From contig CANQYH010000007.1 in the NCBI GenBank assembly GCA_947628025.1, forward strand, positions 1-25,237: 25,237 bases of DNA, read 5' to 3'. The DNA is from an uncultured Lachnospiraceae bacterium (GTDB taxonomy: Bacteria; Bacillota; Clostridia; Lachnospirales; Lachnospiraceae). Shown in pieces: positions 16,463 through 22,320 of the stretch (position 1 is its first letter; each line of letters starts with the position of its first letter). The notes under the pieces are model-generated. The model was not told where the DNA came from and searched no databases. It worked only from the letters and a program-made list of their open reading frames with translations. The position numbers and the translations under genes were made by a program.

Positions 16463-16930
16463 TTATTCGGACAGGGCGGCCAGAATGATGCCGAGCAAAG
16501 CCGTAAACAGGAGATGGTAGCCTGCAAAGATGCACCAGCCCTTGAAAGCGGAGCGGTAATGCCCCTGGCAGCGGAGCAATAGAAGCGCCGTAAAGAAGAG
16601 GTACCAGCCCGCGGCCAGGACCAGCGGACGACGCCACAAAAGCAGGAAGCTGACGCCGTAAAAAAGCAGGAACCCGCCCTCGATCAGCGGATAGCGGACG
16701 GGGATCGGTTCATGACAGAAGCGGCACCGGCCTTTCAGAAAGATCCAGCTCAGGATCGGGATCTGATGATGGACCGGCAGTTTGTGGCGGCAGGACGGGC
16801 AATAGCAGCCTGTGGTGATCAGAGGTTCATCGTGACGGACGCGGTGATCGACGGTGCCGAAGTAAGCGCCCATTACGCCGCCAAAGAGAGACGCGCAGAT
16901 AAAAAGCACTATAAAATGAAACGATGTCAT
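16463..16930 (-). CDS. Stand-alone PilD-type prepilin peptidase N-terminal (zinc-binding, methylase) domain protein
   Basis: A 155-residue membrane protein on the opposite strand from both operons. After TM1 and a GGVMGAYFGTVDHRV segment it has the A24A N-terminal domain: CPSC (Cys44, Cys47), QIPILSW, CRFC (Cys69, Cys72) and PIPVRYPLIE. This matches the region that binds zinc and is linked to N-methylation in bifunctional PilD enzymes. Two or three TM helices follow, but neither catalytic Asp motif (the D before the cytoplasmic loop, GxGD) is present. The corresponding loop reads LLRCQGHYRSAF, and the protein stops there. It is either a remnant of a full PilD or a separate methylase subunit complementing the peptidase at 12117. 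AGGAGG (16939-16944) is well placed for the ATG. Confidence 0.82.
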   Translation of the reverse strand: MTSFHFIVLFICASLFGGVMGAYFGTVDHRVRHDEPLITTGCYCPSCRHKLPVHHQIPILSWIFLKGRCRFCHEPIPVRYPLIEGGFLLFYGVSFLLLWRRPLVLAAGWYLFFTALLLLRCQGHYRSAFKGWCIFAGYHLLFTALLGIILAALSE

Positions 16931-16959
16931 GGCAGTTTCCTCCTGTGGGATTCGCTTCT

Positions 16960-16988
16960 ATCTTAGTCATTGGCCGAAGAAAAGTCAA
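16960..16988 (-). promoter_or_regulatory. Promoter of the stand-alone PilD N-domain gene
   Basis: On the minus strand, TTGACT (16983-16988) and TAAGAT (16960-16965) are separated by 17 bp. They precede the AGGAGG and ATG 16930. An own promoter suggests an expressed gene rather than a dead remnant. Confidence 0.65.
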
Positions 16989-17032
16989 GCGCCGGCGAAG
17001 AAGCGTTTTTTGATAAAATACAAAAGAGGGGA

Positions 17033-17061
17033 TTGCCTGCCGGAAAAGTGTGTTATATAAT
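17033..17061 (+). promoter_or_regulatory. Promoter of operon 2 (kinase / surface-sensor operon)
   Basis: TTGCCT (17033-17038) and a consensus TATAAT (17056-17061) are separated by 17 bp. The -10 lies 38 bp before the ATG of the first gene of operon 2. It is divergent from the promoter at 16960-16988, so the two operons are separately transcribed. Confidence 0.7.
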
Positions 17062-17099
17062 AAAAATCATAAAAACAAGCTACAAAGGAGGGTAAGAAC

Positions 17100-17480
17100 A
17101 TGAAGTTTGAGCAGGTTTGTCAGTCATTAAACGCGTACTTTGGACAGCATCCGGTTTTCAAGGTCCTGCTGCCGCTGGGGATGCCGATCATGATGGTGTG
17201 CGTGATCCTGCAGGAGGTAGGACGGTTTATCAGTCTTGGCTCGGCGATGAGCACGATCACGTTTTTCGGCTTCTTTCTGGGACTTTTGCTGGTGATCTCC
17301 CTGTGCAATTTCAAGATGGCGGCCATCGGCCTGGGCATATATGCGCTGGGTTATCTGTATGCGGTTTTGAGAAGTCTGATCCTGTACCACTCTGTCAATT
17401 ACAGCAGCATCATTTATCTGCTGGTGTTTGGCTTCTTTGCGTATGAGGCTTACAGGAAGTCGCTTTTAATCAATAAATAG
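17100..17480 (+). CDS. Small four-TM membrane protein of unknown function
   Basis: I do not recognise this 126-residue protein. It has about four hydrophobic segments (near 22-38, 50-68, 72-92 and 102-117), a short soluble N-terminus (FEQVCQSLNAYFGQHPVF) and a basic C-terminus. No catalytic motif is visible. AAAGGAGGG precedes the ATG. It is the first gene of operon 2 and lies 14 bp before the zinc-ribbon gene. The context suggests a membrane partner of the kinase or zinc-ribbon protein, but that is inference. Confidence 0.8.
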   Translation: MKFEQVCQSLNAYFGQHPVFKVLLPLGMPIMMVCVILQEVGRFISLGSAMSTITFFGFFLGLLLVISLCNFKMAAIGLGIYALGYLYAVLRSLILYHSVNYSSIIYLLVFGFFAYEAYRKSLLINK

Positions 17481-17494
17481 GGGGTATAAACGCT

Positions 17495-17938
17495 ATGGCG
17501 AACTGGAGAGATAATTTCAGCAAGATGACGCAGTCCGCGATCACCAAGAGCAAAGAGATGGCGGAGGTGACGCGGCTGAATATGGAGATCAGCACGCAGA
17601 CCCAGAAAGTCAAGGAGCTGTACGCGCAGGCAGGCGAGCGCGTGCTGGAGAACGGACTGGCGATGGACGATCCGACGATCGCGGATCTGGCGTCCCAGCT
17701 GGCGACGCTGAAGCAGAATATTCAGGCGAACCAGGAGAAGCTGAACGACGTAAAGAACATTAATATCTGCCCGAACTGCGGAGCGGAGGTCGCCAGGACC
17801 AGCAAGTTCTGCGACAAGTGCGGCACCGAGATGGTGAGGGTATCCCTGGAGGCGCCTGCCACCGTGTGCAAGGCCTGCGGCAAGCCGATCGAAAAGGGCG
17901 CGATGTTCTGCGGGGCCTGCGGAGCCAAACAGGAATAA
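17495..17938 (+). CDS. Coiled-coil double zinc-ribbon protein
   Basis: A 147-residue cytoplasmic protein. Residues about 15-88 are helical and probably coiled-coil (MAEVTRLNMEISTQTQKVKE, then LASQLATLKQNIQANQEKLN). Two C-terminal zinc ribbons follow: CPNC/CDKC (Cys92, 95, 106, 109) and CKAC/CGAC (Cys125, 128, 139, 142). Such ribbons usually mediate protein contacts, and no enzymatic signature is present. Its place just before the kinase gene suggests an adaptor in the same complex. A likely terminator or attenuator follows within 10 bp of its stop codon. Confidence 0.85.
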   Translation: MANWRDNFSKMTQSAITKSKEMAEVTRLNMEISTQTQKVKELYAQAGERVLENGLAMDDPTIADLASQLATLKQNIQANQEKLNDVKNINICPNCGAEVARTSKFCDKCGTEMVRVSLEAPATVCKACGKPIEKGAMFCGACGAKQE

Positions 17939-17945
17939 GCGATAG

Positions 17946-17990
17946 AGGCTGAAGAAGATGGGGGTGCCTGGATTCTTTAGCCTTTTGTCT
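17946..17990 (+). terminator. Intrinsic terminator or attenuator upstream of the kinase gene
   Basis: An 11-bp stem is formed by AGGCTGAAGAA (17946-17956) and TTCTTTAGCCT (17973-17983) with one G-U pair. The loop is 16 nt, and the stem is followed directly by TTTTGTCTT. No clear promoter is visible between here and the kinase start at 18044, so it may lower transcription into the downstream genes rather than end the operon. Confidence 0.55.
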
Positions 17991-18043
17991 TACTCTGCGC
18001 CTGAAACGGACAGAAGAAATATCGGATAGCGGGAGAAAAGCGG

Positions 18044-20701
18044 ATGAGCGGAAATGAAGAAACGTATCGCAGTAAAAAGGATTTTTTCGATAAGCTGAAT
18101 GAAAGTTACGACCAGATCAAGCAGATCAGCTCCGGCGGCGGCGGCATCATTTATCAGGGCGTCCACAAGCGGCTGGGGCAGAAAGTCGTATTGAAGAAGA
18201 TCCGGTCGGATAAGGTCAGCATCATCGGAAGCGAACGGGAAATGAAGATCCTGATGAGCCTGAAGCATACCTATCTGCCCAGGATCTACGATTTCTGGCA
18301 TTACGAAGATGAAGTTTATACGGTGATGGAGTTCATCGAAGGGAAATCGTTTCAGGAACTTCTGGACGCCGGGAGAACGTTTAAAGAGAAAGATGTGATC
18401 CGCTGGACCAGGCAGCTGGCGGAGGTGCTGGAATATCTGCATAATTCCGAGCAGCATATCATTCACAGCGATATCAAGCCGGCCAACCTGATGCTGACGC
18501 CGCGGGGCGATATCTGCCTGATCGATTTTAACGTCTCTCTGCTGCAGGGCGGCGAGGCGAATATGACGATCGGATATTCGGAGTACTACGCTCCGGTCGA
18601 GCAGCTGATCTGGGTGGAACTGGCGCGCCAGAAAGCGATCGCGCAGCCGGCGGCGAAAAAGCCGGCGGAAGGAACCGCGAAAGCCGGTTCGGCGGGCAGC
18701 CTGACCGGCGGCGGGAATTTTTCCGGGGCAGGATTTTCCAGGCCGGAGATGGTCAGGAGCGGCGGAGGCCGGACCCAGTCTTCGGAGGACGCCACGGAGG
18801 TCAGCGGCGATACCGATATGGGAGACGGCTACGCGGACGACGACGATACCTACGTGGAGAACCGCCGTGGGGATGGCGGCGAAACCGATATCGGCGGCAC
18901 GGAGAACGAGGACGTTACGGAGGTTATGTCCGGAGGAGTGAGGCATCCGGCAGCGTCCGGGGACGCCGATGAGGAAGATACGGAGGTCATGTCCGGAGGA
19001 GTGAGGCGTCCGGCAGCGTCCGGGGACGCCGACGAGGAAGATACGGAGGTCATGTCCGGAGGAGTGAAGCGTCCGGTAGCGTCCGGGGACGCTGACGAGG
19101 AAGATACGGAGATTTCGTCGGGATACGGGAAACGTCCGGGAACGTCCGGAAAGATTGACGATGAAGAGACGGAGGTCGGATCCGGAGGCGGACGGACATA
19201 CGCGGCGGAAAGCTCCGGCAGAACGGCGGCAGTTAAAAATTCCGGCGGCGCGACGGCGCAGTCTGTGTCTCAGACACCGAGACGGACGGGACGGACCCAG
19301 ACGACGCAGCAGACCGGTACGAACATCCGGGAGTTCCGTTCGCAGAAAGCCCGCGAGATGATGGAGATCTACGGGAAGAAGCTGAAAGTCGACGAGCGCA
19401 GCGATATTTACAGCGCCTGCGCGACGATGTACCATATCCTGACCGGCAAGCGCCCGGCCCCCTGCTATATGAGCCTGGAGCCGGTGGAGACGGTCATGCC
19501 GTCGGTCAACGATGCGTTCGCGCAGATCCTGACCCGCGGTCTGCAGCAGGATCCGAAAAAGCGCTATAAAAATGTGTCGCAGATGCTGAAAGCCCTGCGC
19601 AAGCTGGCGAAGCTGACCAAATCCTATAAGCGCCTGCTTCACCGGCAGGATTTCGTGCTGATCCTGATGCTGATCGTGTTCCTGGGCAGCGCGGGAGCCA
19701 CGTATATCGGATGGGGGATGCGCAACGACGGAGCCCTGGGAGAGAAGTTAGCCGTCGCGCAGGAAGATTACGCGGCCGGCGAGTATCAGGAGGGTCTGGA
19801 TTATCTGGAGCAGAATATTTTGAAGAACCCGCTCTATCAGAACAGCGCCCAGATCAGCGAGGGGCATTATCTGGCGGCCGGATGCTATCTGGAACTGGGG
19901 GAGATCTCCGAGGCGGTCGAGGAATATCAGAGAGCCATTTTCCTGGATAATACGCAGCCCGCATATTACCGGGATTACGGAATCGCGCTGGCCCGGAGCG
20001 GCAATCTGCAGCAGGCCCGCGAGGCGCTTCTGCAGGCTCAGGCGAGAGGACTGGAAAGCAGCAGCCTGAAACTGCTGGAAGGCGAGATCGCCGGCCTGGA
20101 GGAGGATTATCAGGGAGCCGAGGCGGCGTTTCGGGAGTGCCTGGAGGAGACCGGTGACGCTTCGATCATCCTGCGCGCGGCCCTGAAGCTGGACGAGGTC
20201 CTGGCGGAGGGCGGCGACCAGGCGTATCCGGAGCGGATCGCGGCGCTGGAGGAAGCCAGGGAGAGACTGCCGAAAGAGAACCTCCTGCTGCTTTTGCAGA
20301 GGATGACGCAGGTGTACGGCGATTACGGGCAGCTGTCCGGCGATGCGTCCTATACGGAAAAGGCCGTGGATGCGCTGACGGTGATCATCGACGATCTGAA
20401 ACGCGGTACAATGGTAGAATGGCTGGATAAGGCCGTTTACCTGCAGAGCCTGGGACGTTTCGATGAGGCGGAGGAGTGTCTCCTGGAAGCGGACGGGATC
20501 TATTCCGATAATTACCTGATCTATAAGCGGCTGGCTTTCCTGGAACTGGAAGTGCCGGATTATGAGAAGTTTGATACATATTTTAAGAAATGCGACGAAC
20601 TCTATCAGAAACGGCCTTCCGGCGCGGAGCAGGATATGGAAATGGAATATCTCTACCAGATCTATGAAGAAGTTGTCATAAACGGCTGGTTGGAGGGATA
20701 G
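18044..20701 (+). CDS. Membrane Ser/Thr protein kinase with activation-region insert and extracytoplasmic TPRs
   Basis: This is an 885-residue Hanks-type kinase. The N-lobe has an odd glycine loop (SSGGGGIIYQG) and the VAIK-type lysine (VVLK, Lys51). The catalytic loop is HSDIKPAN (Asp143, Asn148), the metal site reads DFN (Asp161) instead of DFG, and APVEQ (183-187) is the APE equivalent. About 240 low-complexity residues (roughly 195-440) then interrupt the fold before helix F resumes at VDERSDIYSACATMYHILTG. The insert contains many acidic T-E-V/I motifs. A single TM (about 537-557) leads to TPR-like helical repeats (about 565-880), expected outside the membrane. It probably phosphorylates its own insert and partners with the FHA and PP2C proteins. 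The DFN and HSD changes keep the key Asp residues, so activity is likely. GGGAG lies 8 nt before the ATG. Confidence 0.88.
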   Translation: MSGNEETYRSKKDFFDKLNESYDQIKQISSGGGGIIYQGVHKRLGQKVVLKKIRSDKVSIIGSEREMKILMSLKHTYLPRIYDFWHYEDEVYTVMEFIEGKSFQELLDAGRTFKEKDVIRWTRQLAEVLEYLHNSEQHIIHSDIKPANLMLTPRGDICLIDFNVSLLQGGEANMTIGYSEYYAPVEQLIWVELARQKAIAQPAAKKPAEGTAKAGSAGSLTGGGNFSGAGFSRPEMVRSGGGRTQSSEDATEVSGDTDMGDGYADDDDTYVENRRGDGGETDIGGTENEDVTEVMSGGVRHPAASGDADEEDTEVMSGGVRRPAASGDADEEDTEVMSGGVKRPVASGDADEEDTEISSGYGKRPGTSGKIDDEETEVGSGGGRTYAAESSGRTAAVKNSGGATAQSVSQTPRRTGRTQTTQQTGTNIREFRSQKAREMMEIYGKKLKVDERSDIYSACATMYHILTGKRPAPCYMSLEPVETVMPSVNDAFAQILTRGLQQDPKKRYKNVSQMLKALRKLAKLTKSYKRLLHRQDFVLILMLIVFLGSAGATYIGWGMRNDGALGEKLAVAQEDYAAGEYQEGLDYLEQNILKNPLYQNSAQISEGHYLAAGCYLELGEISEAVEEYQRAIFLDNTQPAYYRDYGIALARSGNLQQAREALLQAQARGLESSSLKLLEGEIAGLEEDYQGAEAAFRECLEETGDASIILRAALKLDEVLAEGGDQAYPERIAALEEARERLPKENLLLLLQRMTQVYGDYGQLSGDASYTEKAVDALTVIIDDLKRGTMVEWLDKAVYLQSLGRFDEAEECLLEADGIYSDNYLIYKRLAFLELEVPDYEKFDTYFKKCDELYQKRPSGAEQDMEMEYLYQIYEEVVINGWLEG
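18911..19192 (+). repeat. 63-bp tandem repeat encoding the 21-residue TEV/TEI phosphosite-like array
   Basis: Five units place Thr292, Thr313, Thr334, Thr355 and Thr376 of the kinase exactly 21 residues apart. The consensus is EDTEVMSGGVRRPAASGDAD. The first three units are nearly identical at DNA level and the last two are diverged, and the fifth is truncated. The unbroken 63-bp period indicates expansion by recent duplication while the frame was kept. Irregular related motifs occur upstream in the same insert (DATEVSG, ETDIGG). Confidence 0.85.
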
Positions 20702-20709
20702 GAGTAAAA

Positions 20710-20841
20710 ATGGGCGATTATTTATTTTTTGGCGGATTGGCGGGGATGGCGGCAAGCGCGGTGCTGACACTGATCCTGCTGCCGCTGTTCCGCTGGCAGC
20801 GGAAGAGAAAGCTGGCAAAAATCGAACGGGGAGAAGAATAG
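20710..20841 (+). CDS. 43-residue single-TM peptide
   Basis: A small gene fits exactly between the kinase and LRR genes. AGGAG overlapping the kinase stop lies 5 nt before ATG 20710, and the stop at 20839-20841 is 3 bp before the next ATG. The peptide starts MGDYLFFGGLAGMAASAVLT, continues as one hydrophobic helix, and ends in a very basic and charged tail (RWQRKRKLAKIERGEE), so the tail should be cytoplasmic. I do not recognise a family. Tight packing and the correct ribosome binding site argue that it is translated. It may be a small modulator of the kinase, but no function is shown by the sequence. Confidence 0.7.
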   Translation: MGDYLFFGGLAGMAASAVLTLILLPLFRWQRKRKLAKIERGEE

Positions 20842-20844
20842 CGT

Positions 20845-22320
20845 ATGAAGAAATTATGGAAGAATCATAAGCTTCTGGTGATCGGTATCCCCTGCGTTCT
20901 GGCGGCGGCGGTGGTGGTCGGGATCCTGATCTTTAATTACCGCCGGTCCGTTCAGGTCAGAGCGTGCATCGACGAGGCGAACCGGTACCTGTCCGAGCTG
21001 GATTATGAGCAGGCGATCGCCTCCTACCGGCAGGCCCTGGATATCGACGAGAAGAACCGCGAGGCGAATCTGGGTCTGGCCGAAGCTTACGACGCCAACA
21101 ATATGTCGGTTTACGCGGAAAATGTTTATAAGAGCATGCTGGAGCAGGACAGTGGTCAGGCGGATGTGTACGAAAAGCTGGCGGATCTGTATATCCGGGA
21201 CAATAAGCTGGACGAGGCCCGGGAACTTCTGGACACAGCCATGTCGCAGGTGCAGGACGAGGCGGTCACAAAGCTGTATTATGTGGCCAGGCCGGAGCCT
21301 CCCACATCCAGTTACGACGCCGGCGCTTATACGGACCGCATCCGCGTGGAGCTGATCCCGTCGGGCGAGAGGCAGACGATCTATTATACGCTGGACGGCT
21401 CGGAGCCGACGGAGGAATCCACTGCCTATGAAAAGCCGATCATTTTAAAAAACGGCAAGACGCAGGTGAAAGCCATTGTCGTCAATTCAACGGGCTACCA
21501 GAGTGACATCGCGGTATGGGATTACGATATCCAGATCGTGGATGTGCTGGTGGAGCTGGAGGAGCCGGTGATCGAGCAGATGGTGCGCCAGGAGCTGCAG
21601 ATCCCCAGTGAGGAGCCGGTTTACAACGACGATATTGAGCAGATCACGGAACTGTATGTTATCGGTACAGGCATCATGAGTTTCGCCGATCGGAACAGCG
21701 TCTATCTGAAAGAAAATACCTATACGATCGACGGGTATGAATACGGTATGTCTGATTACGGCCGCATCACGACCCTCAACGACCTGCAGTATATGCCGTT
21801 TTTGGAGCGGGTGGTTGTAACCTATCAGCCGGATCTGGATATCAGCGCGCTGTCGCGGTGTACAGGGTTAAAGGAGCTCTGCCTGGTCGGAGACGAGCTG
21901 AACAGCCGGGATATCGCGGTGCTCGGCGGTCTGACCGGACTGGAGAAGCTGAACCTGGGCTGGAACCAGATCCAGGATATCTCGGTTTTAAGCGGCCTGA
22001 CCAATCTGAAGTCCCTGGGAGTTTGGGGGAATCAGGTCCGGGACCTGCAGCCGGTGGCGGGCCTGACCAATCTGGAATACCTGGATTTTTCAGACAACGA
22101 TGTGCAGGATATGACTCCGGTGGCGGGCCTGACGCAGCTGAAAGAGCTGTGGATGTACTATAACCGGATCAGCGATATCAGCGCCGTTTCGGGGCTGTCC
22201 AAACTGGAGGTCCTGATGCTGCGCGACAATCCCATCAGCAATCCGGAGGCGGTGCGGAGCATTTATCCGCATCTGACCAGGATCGATACGGATATTCTGA
22301 AGCTGGGAGGTGAGGAGTGA
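20845..22320 (+). CDS. Membrane-anchored TPR / chitobiase-like beta / leucine-rich-repeat protein
   Basis: A 491-residue protein with a basic N-terminus and one TM (about 10-30). TPRs follow at about 38-140 (ANRYLSELDYEQAIASYRQA, ADLYIRDNKLDEARELLDTA). A beta domain at about 160-230 resembles the chitobiase/hexosaminidase C-terminal family (TIYYTLDGSEPTEES, then VKAIVVNSTGYQSD). The C-terminal ~180 residues are internalin-like 22-residue LRRs (LTGLEKLNLGWNQIQDISVL, LTNLEYLDFSDNDVQDMTPV). Everything after the TM should be outside the cytoplasm. LRRs and the beta domain suggest ligand or surface binding. It is 3 bp after the small TM peptide gene, and its TGA overlaps the next ATG. Confidence 0.85.
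   Translation: MKKLWKNHKLLVIGIPCVLAAAVVVGILIFNYRRSVQVRACIDEANRYLSELDYEQAIASYRQALDIDEKNREANLGLAEAYDANNMSVYAENVYKSMLEQDSGQADVYEKLADLYIRDNKLDEARELLDTAMSQVQDEAVTKLYYVARPEPPTSSYDAGAYTDRIRVELIPSGERQTIYYTLDGSEPTEESTAYEKPIILKNGKTQVKAIVVNSTGYQSDIAVWDYDIQIVDVLVELEEPVIEQMVRQELQIPSEEPVYNDDIEQITELYVIGTGIMSFADRNSVYLKENTYTIDGYEYGMSDYGRITTLNDLQYMPFLERVVVTYQPDLDISALSRCTGLKELCLVGDELNSRDIAVLGGLTGLEKLNLGWNQIQDISVLSGLTNLKSLGVWGNQVRDLQPVAGLTNLEYLDFSDNDVQDMTPVAGLTQLKELWMYYNRISDISAVSGLSKLEVLMLRDNPISNPEAVRSIYPHLTRIDTDILKLGGEE

Noticed and set aside
17990..19642. Open frame of about 550 codons on the minus strand, antisense to the kinase gene
   Set aside because: The apparent repeats in it (GRCRTPHSSGHDLRIF-like) are only the mirror of the 63-bp repeat of the kinase. 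No domain and no start signal are visible.
18044..20701. Pseudokinase interpretation based on DFN and HSD
   Set aside because: The catalytic Asp143, Asn148, Asp161 and Lys51 are all present, and only neighbouring positions differ, so an active kinase is more likely.
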